Origin: JAGZEG01 sp963930185
GTDB taxonomy: Bacteria; Actinomycetota; Coriobacteriia; Coriobacteriales; UMGS124
Assembly (NCBI GenBank): GCA_963930185.1
Contig: CAWVLT010000056.1
Coordinates: 124,001-188,000 of the forward strand
DNA: 64,000 bases
Direction of reading: 5' to 3'
In this document: positions 1 to 8,105 of the stretch, one piece after another
Layout of the letters: every line of letters starts with the position of its first letter
How positions within the stretch are numbered: position 1 is the stretch's first letter
Made by a program: the position numbers and the translations under genes
Notes under the pieces: model-generated
Database searches by the model: none
What the model saw: only the letters and a program-made list of their open reading frames with translations
Told to the model about the DNA's origin: nothing

Positions 1-585
1 GCTTGCAGTCTTGCCACCAAACGACCTCCCTCTCCCAGCTCCTGCGCGAGCCGGCGTCGCCGGGCGCCAACGCCCGCGCCGGCCCGCGCGTCAGAGAAGC
101 CAGGGGGCGGCAAGCCACGCCCTCCCCTGGCGGTAAAGACACCGATGGCTCAGGGTACTACACCGCACCGTGCCGCAAGGGCGTCAAAGAGCGGCCCCAC
201 AGCCGCCGGACACTTAAAACACCGCCTGTCCACCATCAACGATGAGTGAGGCGCTCGTCTTCACGCTCGTCCTCAGCATGCGCGGGATCATCATATGGCA
301 CACGCCTCTGAGCACTTTGGCGTTTTGCACGCCATTTTCAGGATGGATCGTCATATCGTGTCAACTCGGCTACGAGAGGTCTCCTAGCCACGCTCCCCGT
401 CATCCGCCGAAACATCAGGCCGTCTTGTAGCCCCTGCGCCGAAAAACGCATATAGTGGATGCGTATGTATATGTAGTTGCGTATGACCGGCTTGCGACAG
501 ACGGCCGGCCCGTGCCTGTCGCAAGCAGACGCGCAAGCCGGACGAACCTTTGACCATGCAGACTCGAAACGGCGGGGGACACACC
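1..585. other. Non-coding stretch with attenuator-like hairpins at its right end
   Basis: No convincing gene is seen: the open frames here are short, lack ribosome sites and have unnatural composition. Positions 450-490 hold an AT-richer patch with the octamer TGCGTATG twice. Positions 487-541 hold competing inverted repeats, listed separately, just before the coiled-coil gene. Confidence 0.5.
487..541 (+). promoter_or_regulatory. Two mutually exclusive hairpins (attenuator-like leader)
   Basis: CTTGCGACAG (491-500) is perfectly complementary to CTGTCGCAAG (516-525). CCGGCTTGCG (487-496) is perfectly complementary to CGCAAGCCGG (532-541). The two stems share the segment 491-496, so only one can form at a time. 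They end 45 bases before the start codon of the coiled-coil gene at 586. Competing stems in a leader are the layout of attenuators, but no leader peptide or ligand domain is recognised, so the role is inferred. Confidence 0.4.
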
Positions 586-2028
586 ATGAAGCACAACGAA
601 CCGTCCGCACACACCGAGACCCAGGCGCAGCCCGGCTGCGAGGTACGCTCCGCAGCCGCAGGCACGTCGTTCGTCCGCGCCCTCGAGCGCGCCGCGCTGC
701 GCGACCTCAAGGCGGCAAAGCGCAGCGAGTACCGCGCCCAGGACGCCGAGGACCGCGCCGCGGTGGACGCGCTGCGCGGGGAGCGCAACAGCAAGCTCGA
801 CGAGCTTGACGCACAGGCACGTGCCATCAACACGCAGCGCGAGCTTGCCCTGAGCGGCCAGCGGGCCAACTGGAACGAGGCGCGCGCCACCGCGATCGAG
901 GCCAAGCGCGGCGCCAAGAGCGTGCGGCGCGAGGCGCGCAGGGTCGCCACCCCTCTTGAGCGGGAATACCTGGAGCAGCTGCGACACGAGCACAACGCCG
1001 AGATCGCCGAGATCGACGCCGAGGTATACGACCTCAACGTCGCGCGCGGGCTTGCCATTGCCGAGCTGCGTCAGAGCTGGCTCGAGGCAAAGGACCGCAA
1101 GACGAAGGCGAAGCGCGCCTTCAAGCTGGCGATGCGCGAGGTTCGCAAGGAACAGGCAGCGCGCCATAAGGAAGAGGTCGAGCTCGACAACGCCGAACGC
1201 CACGCCCGCAACGAGGCGTCGGATGCTCGCTGGACGGCCATCCGCAAGATGGTCGGCGAGCGGGAGTACGTGCTCACCCAGATCCGCGAGGCCAAGCAGG
1301 CAAAGGTTCGCGACGCCGCCCTCATCGAGCGCCTGCGCGCCCAGGAGCGCGAGATGCATGCCACCATCGAGCACCTCAAGGCGCAGGCGCGCGAGGCGGA
1401 TCTCGCGGCGGAGAAGGCCACGTTCGAGCGGCACCAGGCCGCCGGGGCCGCACGCGCCCTCGTCGAGTCGGAGCTGCGCAACGAGTGGCTCGAGGCGCAC
1501 TACGAGGAGGCAAAGGAGCGCCATCGCGCGCGCATCGCCGTCCGCGAGTTCAAGCGCGCGTCGCGCCTTGACGACCAGCAGATGCAAGCGCGCCTGCGCG
1601 AGCGTCGCAACCAGGCCAACGAGGCCTATCGGCAGGCGGTGCAGGCCGTCTACACCCAACGTGGCCTCAAGGACGCCGAGATCTACGACGAGAGCCTGAA
1701 CGCCCGCGCCGAACAGCATGACATCTGGGTTGCCGCCAAGGCGACGAACAAGGCGTTCAAGGCCGAGGGCCGCGCATCCGAGCAGGAGGCGCTCACCCAC
1801 ATTCGCCTGAAGAAGAACGAGGCCCGCGAGACGTTCACCCAGCTGGTACTCGAGATGCGTACCCGCCGCGAGATCTCCCGCGCCGAGGACCGCGAGGAGG
1901 CGCGCGTTGTGGCCCGCGAGGTGCTGCGTAACTACCGCGAGGAGCTCGCCCGCAGGCAAGCGACTCCCGTCACCGACGCATCCGCCGGGAGCGACGCGAC
2001 GGGTGAGCGGCAGGTGAACGCCGCATAG
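586..2028 (+). CDS. Highly charged coiled-coil protein of unknown function
   Basis: The 480-residue product is almost entirely Ala, Arg, Glu and Lys in long uninterrupted helical stretches, with no signal peptide, membrane segment or catalytic motif. It therefore reads as one long cytoplasmic coiled coil, with short less ordered ends (N-terminus about 1-30, C-terminus about 465-480). The ATG at 586 was chosen because a G-rich site (GGCGGGGGAC, 571-580) lies at normal distance; an in-frame TTG at 550 and ATG at 556 are possible but lack one. It is monocistronic: the next gene on this strand is 291 bases away, after a GC-rich hairpin. I do not recognise a family. Coiled coils of this composition are found in scaffold, cytoskeletal and phage tail-length proteins, and nothing nearby chooses between these. 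Confidence 0.75.
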   Translation: MKHNEPSAHTETQAQPGCEVRSAAAGTSFVRALERAALRDLKAAKRSEYRAQDAEDRAAVDALRGERNSKLDELDAQARAINTQRELALSGQRANWNEARATAIEAKRGAKSVRREARRVATPLEREYLEQLRHEHNAEIAEIDAEVYDLNVARGLAIAELRQSWLEAKDRKTKAKRAFKLAMREVRKEQAARHKEEVELDNAERHARNEASDARWTAIRKMVGEREYVLTQIREAKQAKVRDAALIERLRAQEREMHATIEHLKAQAREADLAAEKATFERHQAAGAARALVESELRNEWLEAHYEEAKERHRARIAVREFKRASRLDDQQMQARLRERRNQANEAYRQAVQAVYTQRGLKDAEIYDESLNARAEQHDIWVAAKATNKAFKAEGRASEQEALTHIRLKKNEARETFTQLVLEMRTRREISRAEDREEARVVAREVLRNYREELARRQATPVTDASAGSDATGERQVNAA

Positions 2029-2086
2029 GCCAGAGGGCGCTGCGCCCTTGCCAACAGCCAAGCCATGAAAAACTGCTAGTCGCAGC

Positions 2087-2128
2087 AATCGGGCCGGGAG
2101 ACGCAAACGCAAGCGCCCCGGCCCGATT
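2087..2128 (+). terminator. Hairpin, probable terminator of the coiled-coil gene
   Basis: AATCGGGCCGGG (2087-2098) and CCCGGCCCGATT (2117-2128) are perfect 12-base arms around an 18-base loop, 58 bases after the stop codon. No T-run follows, so a role in termination is likely but not certain. Confidence 0.5.
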
Positions 2129-2261
2129 CGTATCCGCGATACCCGCAAAGCCGCGCTCACGACCTCGCACGCCTTGATCTGCCAGGGACTTGCCCCGCCG
2201 GCGATGCGCAGTCACACCCAGAAGCACTCCGCCCGGTGCATTGCCATCTTCGACACGTGAA

Positions 2262-2288
2262 GCTATACTATTTTTGATATCGTATAGC
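2262..2288 (+). promoter_or_regulatory. Inverted repeat, probable toxin-antitoxin operator
   Basis: GCTATAC (2262-2268) and GTATAGC (2282-2288) form a perfect 7-base dyad with an AT-rich 13-base centre, the only AT-rich segment near the pair. It ends 31 bases before the antitoxin start. Ribbon-helix-helix antitoxins usually bind palindromes over their own promoter, so this is the best candidate for autorepression. Confidence 0.5.
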
Positions 2289-2319
2289 CAATGGACACCC
2301 TCCGAGAACGGGAGGTCAC

Positions 2320-2673
2320 ATGGGCATGACCCAGATGAACGTCCGCATGGATGCCGCCGTCAAGAACGCGGGTGACGCTGTTTTCGAGCAGGCCGGTTAC
2401 ACGCCGACCCAGATAGTCCGCATGCTCTGGGAATATGCGGCTCGCCACAGGTCCGTCCCCCCTCTCATCTCCCGCATCATCGAGGAGGACCTCTCCGACT
2501 CGGCACAGACGCGCCGCCAGGCCAGGCTCGCCATCGCCAACGAGGGACTGCGCCTCTCCGAGGCCTTCCGCAAAAGGCTCGGGCTCTCGGACACCACGCC
2601 CACGCCGCTCGACTACGAGGCGATCCGAGAAGAGGCCTATTTTGAAAAGTATCAGGGAGACTCACATGGCTGA
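2320..2673 (+). CDS. RelB/DinJ-family antitoxin
   Basis: The 117-residue product begins with the ribbon-helix-helix signature of RelB/DinJ antitoxins: a basic strand (MNVRMDAAVK, residues 6-15) followed by helices containing FEQAGYTPTQIVRML. The remaining part is the flexible toxin-neutralising tail. A GGAGG site (2311-2315) precedes two in-frame ATGs at 2320 and 2326; the second has the more usual spacing, so the true start may be two residues later. The stop codon overlaps the start of the PIN-domain gene by 8 bases, the tight coupling typical of toxin-antitoxin operons. Expected role: DNA-binding autorepressor that inactivates the co-encoded RNase. RelB-type antitoxins more often partner RelE/YafQ folds, so the pairing with a PIN toxin is slightly unusual. 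Confidence 0.85.
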   Translation: MGMTQMNVRMDAAVKNAGDAVFEQAGYTPTQIVRMLWEYAARHRSVPPLISRIIEEDLSDSAQTRRQARLAIANEGLRLSEAFRKRLGLSDTTPTPLDYEAIREEAYFEKYQGDSHG

Positions 2674-3187
2674 GGCTGCGGCGTCCGCCCCAACCCCCGC
2701 CTGCGTTGGCAGGCGCCTGCTCATCGACACGAACGTCTGGGTTGACTATTACATCGACAGAAGCCCGGGCCACCAAGCCGCACGGACACTCATCACCAGC
2801 GCCCTGCGCCAAGATGCCGTCCTCTATATCTCGACGCTCTCCATGAAGGATGTCTTCTTCATTATCGAGCAGACTCTGAAGCGATACGCCAGGCAGGAGC
2901 TCGGTGAGCTCACCGATTCCTCTAGAGCCGCCGCCACGGAAATAGCCTGGGCAAGTCTGCGCAACATCCTCGAGATCGCCATCAGCGTTCCCGTCTCACG
3001 CAACGAGGCGCTGCTCGCGTTCACGTACCGAGACCGGCACAACGACTTCGAGGACAACCTGCTTCTGGCAGCCGCGCAGCAGGCGGGCGTCGATTATCTG
3101 GTGACCGCGGACGAGAGGCTGCGCAGACATAGCCCCGTCCCCGCCCTCAGCCCACAGGCGGCCATAGAGCTCCTTCTGAGCGCGTGA
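2666..3187 (+). CDS. PIN-domain toxin (predicted endoribonuclease)
   Basis: The 173-residue product carries the PIN fold: an N-terminal acidic strand LLIDTNVWVDYY (about residues 18-29), a middle SLSMKDVFFIIEQ helix, and the C-terminal acidic pair in FEDNLLLAAA and YLVTADERL. These four acidic positions coordinate the metal of PIN ribonucleases. The ATG at 2666 lies inside the antitoxin gene (8-base overlap); longer upstream reading in this frame is only the antitoxin shadow. The first 17 residues are a low-complexity lead-in. Expected role is cleavage of RNA when the antitoxin is degraded. The gene ends 14 bases from the convergent phosphoglycerate mutase gene, with no obvious terminator between. 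Confidence 0.85.
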   Translation: MAEAAASAPTPACVGRRLLIDTNVWVDYYIDRSPGHQAARTLITSALRQDAVLYISTLSMKDVFFIIEQTLKRYARQELGELTDSSRAAATEIAWASLRNILEIAISVPVSRNEALLAFTYRDRHNDFEDNLLLAAAQQAGVDYLVTADERLRRHSPVPALSPQAAIELLLSA

Positions 3188-3201
3188 CGTCCCAGCCGTC
3201 T

Positions 3202-3888
3202 CTACACGAGCTGCCTCCTGACAACCGAGAGATCCCCAGCAAGCTCGTATGCGATAGGGCGGGCATTGGGGATCTCGATTCGTACGGCACGCTCGCGGTC
3301 AAGCCCCTCGAGCCGTCCGATCAGGACGCGCAGAAGGTTCTCGTGCGCCACGAGGAGTACGCGCCCGCCGGCGAGCACCCTTGGCGCGACCTCCTGCTCG
3401 AAGTACGGCCAGACGCGCATCTCGACATCCCACAGACTCTCGCCCATGGGGATCTCATCGGCAGGCACATCCCGATAGGCGGCCTGAAGATGCGGGTCGC
3501 GCTCGTCGCCGGGGTCGAGCAGAGGCGGGCGCACGCCATAGGCACGCCGTCCCGCCACGCGCCTCCCTCCGGTGACCTTGGCTTTGTCGAGGCCCTGCAG
3601 GGCGCCACAATGGCGCTCGTTGAGCCGCCAGCTGCGCATGACGGGCAGCCAGCTGCGACCCATCTGTTCCAAGATGGTGTCAAGCGTGTTGATGCTGCGC
3701 TTGAGATACGAAGTGAAGCACAGGTCGAAATCGTACCCGGCCTCGCACAATACCCGCCCAGCCCTCATGGCCTGGCGTCGCCCCTCCTCGGTGAGCTCGA
3801 CATCCGCCCAGCCAGAAAAGAGGTTGAGCCTGTTCCATATGCTCTGCCCGTGACGGACGAGCACGAGCGTATTAGTCCGATCACTCAT
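3202..3888 (-). CDS. gpmA: 2,3-bisphosphoglycerate-dependent phosphoglycerate mutase (histidine phosphatase superfamily)
   Basis: The 228-residue protein has the family signature LVLVRHGQSIWN near the N-terminus (phospho-accepting His), then SGWADVELTEEG, the substrate segment RLNERHCGALQGLDKAKV, the VRPP motif and a C-terminal AHENLLRVL, so it should interconvert 3- and 2-phosphoglycerate in glycolysis. The start at 3888 has a strong GGAGGGG site; an upstream in-frame ATG (3990) lacks one. Two oddities: the stretch between DKAKV and VRPP is several residues shorter than in typical GpmA, and the usual H-G-N of the second catalytic histidine motif reads H-E-N. It may therefore be a divergent paralogue or a broader phosphatase rather than the housekeeping mutase. 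Confidence 0.8.
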   Translation of the reverse strand: MSDRTNTLVLVRHGQSIWNRLNLFSGWADVELTEEGRRQAMRAGRVLCEAGYDFDLCFTSYLKRSINTLDTILEQMGRSWLPVMRSWRLNERHCGALQGLDKAKVTGGRRVAGRRAYGVRPPLLDPGDERDPHLQAAYRDVPADEIPMGESLWDVEMRVWPYFEQEVAPRVLAGGRVLLVAHENLLRVLIGRLEGLDRERAVRIEIPNARPIAYELAGDLSVVRRQLV

Positions 3889-3956
3889 GCAATCCCCTCC
3901 ATACTCCACGTCTCCTGCCAAGCACTGTTTCTCGCCGAATCTTTTGGCTCCACGGA

Positions 3957-4916
3957 CTAGGCGAGCGAGAACGACCACAGGTTGCGGCACTGCGAAAGGA
4001 TGGTGTCCACGTCCCAGGACTGCTGGCTGCGCTCAGGGCTATTGGGGTCGCGCACCAGCACGCGGCCGCTCTCGTCCAGGCCCGCGAGCACGATGAAGTG
4101 GCCGAGCTTGGTGAAGTCGCCGGGGCCCATGCTGCAGATGATGGGCACGCCGCTGGCGAGCAGGTCGGTCACGGTCAACGCCATGGCGGGCAGCTCCTCG
4201 CCCACAAGGCCCACCTGCGCCGCGCCCTGCGTCATGAACGTCCAGGCGGTCATGCCCGAGTCGACAAAGCCGCCCGCCTCGGAAAGCGCGCACATAGAAG
4301 CCGGCGTGTAGTCAGTGTTGCCAGTTAGGTACACGTAGACCATCGTGAGGCAGGTGGGGCCGCAGCCGTTGTCACCCACGTTGCCGCCGGCATATGGCTC
4401 GTTGCGCCACGCGGGATCCTTCTGGTAGAGATAGGGCATGACGCCGCGCTGCCACTGGGACATGGGCGTGCTCGGCATGTCCCGATCGTCGACGTCCTGC
4501 CCCGCAGAGCCCCGTCCCGTCGCGCTGGACGTAATCGCCGGCGCCTCGCCCTGCCGTGCCTGCCCGCCGGCATGGCGCATGGCAAGCACGACCACCACGA
4601 CCAGCGCGGCAACAAGCGCCAAGGCGGCGGCAACCAGCAGCCAACGGGCTGCCCCGCTCCTCCGTCCCGCGCAGCGCGCTCCGGCCCAGCCTTCGCGAGT
4701 GACCCCGTGCGCGCAAGGTACCACGCTCGCTCTGACAACGTGCGGCACGTAACCAACCGCATGACGGGGCCCCTGCGCAGGCCCTTGGCTCGGGCACGGC
4801 CTGAGATACCTGGCGTAGCCTGCACCCTCATGAGTCTGGTTCACCCCGCGTCGATCCCCGCCAGCCGTCCGGCCCGTGCCAGCCGGCGCCATCATGTCCT
4901 CGTCGTCATATTGCAT
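3957..4916 (-). CDS. Membrane-anchored C39-like cysteine peptidase
   Basis: The 319-residue protein has a disordered cytoplasmic N-terminus (1-90), one transmembrane helix (about 92-113), a short linker, and a C-terminal papain-fold domain of the Peptidase_C39_2 type (about 160-319). The catalytic triad candidates are Cys185 in GDNGCGPTC, His273 in LGHFIVLAG and Asp290 in VRDPNS. Topology places the peptidase outside the cell. The start at 4916 follows an AAGGAGAG site; the frame is open further upstream without one. Such stand-alone C39-like proteins are common in Gram-positive genomes and mostly uncharacterised; unlike bacteriocin-processing C39 domains it is not fused to an ABC transporter. 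It is divergent from the adjacent two-component system, which makes shared control possible. Confidence 0.8.
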   Translation of the reverse strand: MQYDDEDMMAPAGTGRTAGGDRRGVNQTHEGAGYARYLRPCPSQGPAQGPRHAVGYVPHVVRASVVPCAHGVTREGWAGARCAGRRSGAARWLLVAAALALVAALVVVVVLAMRHAGGQARQGEAPAITSSATGRGSAGQDVDDRDMPSTPMSQWQRGVMPYLYQKDPAWRNEPYAGGNVGDNGCGPTCLTMVYVYLTGNTDYTPASMCALSEAGGFVDSGMTAWTFMTQGAAQVGLVGEELPAMALTVTDLLASGVPIICSMGPGDFTKLGHFIVLAGLDESGRVLVRDPNSPERSQQSWDVDTILSQCRNLWSFSLA

Positions 4917-5065
4917 GGCCGCTCTCCTTCCCTCTCGCCGCCGCATCGGCCGGTCGGCGGTGCAACGATCGGCATGTTCGCTCTCGATGTGCGTGGCACC
5001 TGCCCGAGTGGGCCGGGAGATCCCGGAACCGGGCACCGCACGTCAAAGAGGATAGGCAAGGGGCC

Positions 5066-5097
5066 TCTTACGCTTCCCATAGCGCGATCTTACGCTT
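5066..5097 (+). promoter_or_regulatory. Tandem direct repeat, candidate response-regulator site
   Basis: TCTTACGCTT occurs at 5066-5075 and again at 5088-5097, start to start 22 bases, two turns of the helix. OmpR/VanR-type regulators bind such direct repeats as dimers. A third partial copy (CTTAACTTTCG) follows. The position upstream of the response-regulator gene suggests autoregulation. Confidence 0.5.
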
Positions 5098-5152
5098 TCC
5101 TTAACTTTCGCCGCGGCACCGGCATGCCTGCCCCCACGACCCGCGAGCCGCG

Positions 5153-5158
5153 TATAAT
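5153..5158 (+). promoter_or_regulatory. Candidate -10 box (TATAAT) for the two-component operon
   Basis: A perfect TATAAT lies 60 bases upstream of the GTG start at 5218 in otherwise GC-rich DNA. No good -35 hexamer is seen 17 bases upstream, which would fit an activator-dependent promoter. Confidence 0.45.
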
Positions 5159-5217
5159 CACGGCCAGTCATAGTCACCGTGATCAGCGCGAACAGAGGCG
5201 TCGAGAGGAGGTCATCC

Positions 5218-6030
5218 GTGTCCCAGCAGCCCATCGCCCCAGGCATGGCAGACCCGTCCCAACCGTCTAGCATCCCGGACGCGCCCGCCGTGCTCGTCGT
5301 GGACGATGAGACCGCCATCGCCGACCTCATCGTGCGGCTGCTCGAGGCGGAGGGCTTTCGCGCCCGTGCCTGTTACGCGGGCCGCGACGCCGTCGCCGCC
5401 TTCTCGGCCGAGCGCTTTGACCTGGTGATCCTGGACATCATGATGCCCGACCTGGGAGGGTTCGAGGTGTGCAGCGCCATCCGGCGCACCTCAGATGTGC
5501 CCATCGTCTTTCTCTCGGCGAAGGACGAGGAGAGCGACAAAGTCGTAGGCCTCACGCTGGGCGCCGACGACTACGTGACCAAGCCGTTCAAGCCTCGCGA
5601 GCTGGTGGCGCGCGTCAGGGCGCACCTGCGTCGCACGCACATGCTTGCCACCGCGACGCAGCAACGCACCGATGACGAGCCGCAGGCCGTGCTGCGCACG
5701 CTCGGCATAGAGCTGGATCCCCGAGTCCACGTCGCCGCGCTGCACGACGTGGAGCTGCGGCTCACGCCCAAGGAGTTCGCGATTCTCGAGCTGCTCATGC
5801 GCGACTCCGGGGTACCCGTCCCCACCCGTGAGATCTTCGAGGCCGTGTGGCACGAGCCCTACGATGACGCGGCCGCCAACACGGTCATGGTGCACGTCCG
5901 CCGCCTGCGCAAGAAGCTCGCCGAGATCGACTCGTCCACGTCGTTCATCGAGACGGCGTGGGGCGTGGGGTACCGGATGGCACGCCCCGTGATCGACTCG
6001 GCCGGAGAGAGTGCGCGCCATGCCGACTAG
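5218..6030 (+). CDS. OmpR/VanR-type response regulator
   Basis: The 270-residue protein has an N-terminal receiver domain (about 24-140) with the acidic pair in VLVVDDE, the phospho-acceptor Asp73 in ILDIMMPD, and the conserved Lys in DYVTKPFKPREL. A C-terminal winged helix follows (about 165-258), ending in MVHVRRLRKKL and GVGYRM typical of the OmpR family. The start is GTG 5218, preceded by GAGAGGAGG; the in-frame GTG at 5179 has no ribosome site. The gene overlaps the kinase start (6020) by 11 bases, so the two are translationally coupled. The repeat at 5066-5097 may be its own binding site. Targets are unknown; the divergent C39-like peptidase is the closest candidate. Confidence 0.93.
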   Translation: MSQQPIAPGMADPSQPSSIPDAPAVLVVDDETAIADLIVRLLEAEGFRARACYAGRDAVAAFSAERFDLVILDIMMPDLGGFEVCSAIRRTSDVPIVFLSAKDEESDKVVGLTLGADDYVTKPFKPRELVARVRAHLRRTHMLATATQQRTDDEPQAVLRTLGIELDPRVHVAALHDVELRLTPKEFAILELLMRDSGVPVPTREIFEAVWHEPYDDAAANTVMVHVRRLRKKLAEIDSSTSFIETAWGVGYRMARPVIDSAGESARHAD

Positions 6031-7255
6031 CGCCCGCCCCAGGCCCCCGAGGAGCCGCCAGGCCAAGGCGCTCAGGCGTCGGCTGCTCGTCTTTATCGCC
6101 ATCGCCCTCGTCGTCTACACGGTGGCGTTCGCGCTGGTCGCAGCCGTCCTCGACCGCAGCGTCCTGCCGCAGGTGGGGGATCTCGTCGCTGATGCGACCT
6201 CGGCCTGGATCCCCCTGAACGACGAGGAGGCCGATCACCTGACCGACCCCAACTGGCAGGTCATCCCCCAGGACGACGGCACATACATGGGCCGGGACCT
6301 CACGCTCTACTACACGCTGCGCTCGATGCGCTTCCCCGCCGCCGTGGTGCTCTACATGGCGGGGTGCATCATCATCGTGGCGCTGGCCCTCAACCGCACC
6401 CTGGGATACTTCGACTGGCTGACGGCCGCCGTGACCCAGCTCGTCACCCACAAGGAGCAGCCCATCGAGCTGCCCGACGAGCTGGCCATCGTCCGCGCCG
6501 ATCTCACCGACGCGCGCGACGCCGCCCTTGCCAGCGAACGCGCCGCCGTGGCGGCCGAGCGCCGCAAGAACGAGCTGGTGGCCTACCTGGCCCACGACAT
6601 CCGCACGCCGCTGACGTCAGTGCTGGGCTACCTGGAGCTGCTGAGCGAGCCGGCGCACCTGCCCGACGATGCGCGCCGCGAGTTCGCAAGCATCGCGCAC
6701 GAGAAGGCCGAGCGCCTCGACGGCCTGGTGGAGGAGTTCTTCGAGATCACCCGCTACAACCTGCAGGCCATTCCCATCGAGCGTCAGAACATCGACTTGC
6801 GCATGCTCTGCCTGCAGGTGGCCGAGGAGTTCTACCCGCAGGCAAAGGCACGCTCTCTTACCATCGAGGTCGACGCGCCCGCGGACGTCCGGCTGTTCGC
6901 GGACCCTGACAAGCTGGCCCGGGCCCTGTCCAACGTGGTGCGCAACGCCGTGGCCTACGCCGACCTGCAGACAACCGTCACCATCCGCGCGTCCATCGAG
7001 GAGCAGCCGGGCGACGAGGCAGGCGCGCAAGTCGTAACCATCGCCGTGACCGACCGCGGCCGCGAGATATCGCAGACCCACCTGCAGAGCATCTTCGACA
7101 AGTTCTTCCGCGAAGACGGCGCGCGCGGCTCGGGCAAGGGCGGGGCGGGCTTGGGCCTTGCCATCGCCCGCGAGATCGTCACGGCGCACGGCGGTGACAT
7201 CGCCGCTACCAGCGAGCGGGGCGTCACCACGTTCACGATCAGCGTGCCAGTATAG
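6020..7255 (+). CDS. VanS-like sensor histidine kinase
   Basis: The 411-residue membrane kinase has two transmembrane helices (about 22-43 and 106-126) framing a roughly 60-residue extracytoplasmic sensor loop, a short linker helix, the H-box YLAHDIRTPLTS with His192, an N-box around VVRNAVAYA, and a C-terminal ATPase domain with a GAGLGLAIAREIV G2 box. The G1 box reads TDRGREI rather than the usual D-N-G-P-G-I, so nucleotide binding may be altered. ATG 6020 is preferred over GTG 6011 because the GGAGAGA site is nine bases upstream of it. It overlaps the response regulator and must be its partner. Despite the VanRS resemblance no vancomycin-resistance ligase genes are nearby. Confidence 0.9.
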   Translation: MPTSARPRPPRSRQAKALRRRLLVFIAIALVVYTVAFALVAAVLDRSVLPQVGDLVADATSAWIPLNDEEADHLTDPNWQVIPQDDGTYMGRDLTLYYTLRSMRFPAAVVLYMAGCIIIVALALNRTLGYFDWLTAAVTQLVTHKEQPIELPDELAIVRADLTDARDAALASERAAVAAERRKNELVAYLAHDIRTPLTSVLGYLELLSEPAHLPDDARREFASIAHEKAERLDGLVEEFFEITRYNLQAIPIERQNIDLRMLCLQVAEEFYPQAKARSLTIEVDAPADVRLFADPDKLARALSNVVRNAVAYADLQTTVTIRASIEEQPGDEAGAQVVTIAVTDRGREISQTHLQSIFDKFFREDGARGSGKGGAGLGLAIAREIVTAHGGDIAATSERGVTTFTISVPV

Positions 7256-7268
7256 GGCTGCCGCGCCG

Positions 7269-8105
7269 TCAGCTCTTCGTCGCCCGGTAGGCATCCATGA
7301 GCAGCCGGCACTCGGCAAGCAGGCCGTCATACTCGTGTACGCCCAGGATCTCGTGCATTCTGTCGATGTCCCACGGCTTGACCGTCTGCGTGCGCGGGTA
7401 CGGCCAGAACCTGAAGCGCGTGGTGAAGTGCTCCAGCACCGTGTCCTCCCGCGCGCCATGCTGCTCGTTGAACCGACGCGGCAGGATCCTCTTGGCGCGG
7501 GCCAGCTTGTTGAGCGAGGACTGGTCGGGCATGGCCATCAGGTGCGTGGCGCAGCGCCGCCGGCAGCGCTCGAACAGGCCCGTGCGGCGGATCTCCCCCA
7601 GATTGAGCAGCAGCACCCCAGAGTTCACGTAATCAAGCCGCAGCGGGTTACGACGAAAGCACCAGCGCCCGTAGTAGTCAAGCACGCCGGCGAACTCCCA
7701 GCCCTCCATGTCCTGGCGCCACAGCTCGGAGCAGTCGCGACGACACACGACGTCCGTGTCCAAATACAGCAGCCTGTCGGGCAGGCCCTCGACCTGGTCG
7801 GCATAGAGGCGCAGCATGCAGCAGGGCGTGAACCGCGTACGCATGTTGGCATAGGGAGGGTCGGCGCAGAACAGGCGCGTCACGTCAATGCGGTGCGCTG
7901 AGCTGCCGGGGGCCTCGCGCGCGAGCAGCTCGCCGAGGTATGCGACAAACGCCGGCTCGACCGGCTTGACCTCGCGCCCCCGATACGCGAGCCCCACTGT
8001 CAGCACGTGGACGCGCAGCGGCTCGCGCACCTGCCGCGCAACCGACAGCGCCGAGATGAGCAGGCCGTGCTGGATGTTCGCGTCCCCGCAGTACAGGATG
8101 TCCAT
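7269..8105 (-). CDS. GT8-family glycosyltransferase
   Basis: The 278-residue protein starts with the nucleotide-sugar strand MDILYCGDANI, has the metal-binding D-x-D in RLLYLDTDVV (Asp116, Asp118), a VNSGVLLLNL strand, and a C-terminal TVKPW, all in the order seen in GT8 galactosyl/glucosyltransferases (LgtC/GspA type). It would transfer a sugar from a UDP-sugar to a cell-surface glycan or lipid. The start at 8105 is where homology should begin; a GAGGGGAG site lies somewhat far (about 13 bases) upstream. It is slightly cysteine-rich (five Cys in the first 100 residues). It is convergent with the histidine kinase gene, 13 bases apart, and no other glycan gene is near. Confidence 0.82.
   Translation of the reverse strand: MDILYCGDANIQHGLLISALSVARQVREPLRVHVLTVGLAYRGREVKPVEPAFVAYLGELLAREAPGSSAHRIDVTRLFCADPPYANMRTRFTPCCMLRLYADQVEGLPDRLLYLDTDVVCRRDCSELWRQDMEGWEFAGVLDYYGRWCFRRNPLRLDYVNSGVLLLNLGEIRRTGLFERCRRRCATHLMAMPDQSSLNKLARAKRILPRRFNEQHGAREDTVLEHFTTRFRFWPYPRTQTVKPWDIDRMHEILGVHEYDGLLAECRLLMDAYRATKS

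Larger units (their letters stand above)
4917..5217. other. Divergent control region between the C39-like peptidase and the two-component system
   Basis: About 300 bases without a gene. The left half (4917-5040) is GC-rich and featureless to me apart from the ribosome site of the peptidase gene. The right half carries a 10-base direct repeat (5066-5097) and a TATAAT hexamer (5153-5158), listed separately. Confidence 0.5.

Noticed and set aside
1..430. Two short plus-strand open frames (3-245 and 242-430)
   Set aside because: No ribosome site, no plausible domain and odd composition. The first begins at the window edge and could be the tail of a gene, but nothing in it is recognisable.
3957..4916. 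C39-like peptidase as the processing enzyme of the RiPP precursor
   Set aside because: It is a stand-alone Peptidase_C39_2 with one membrane helix on the outer face and no ABC transporter; double-glycine leaders are cut by cytoplasmic C39 domains fused to ABC exporters. It is also 52 kb away.
5218..7255. Vancomycin-resistance cluster
   Set aside because: The two-component genes resemble VanR/VanS, but no VanH, VanA-type ligase or VanX follows. The neighbours are a GT8 transferase and a peptidase.
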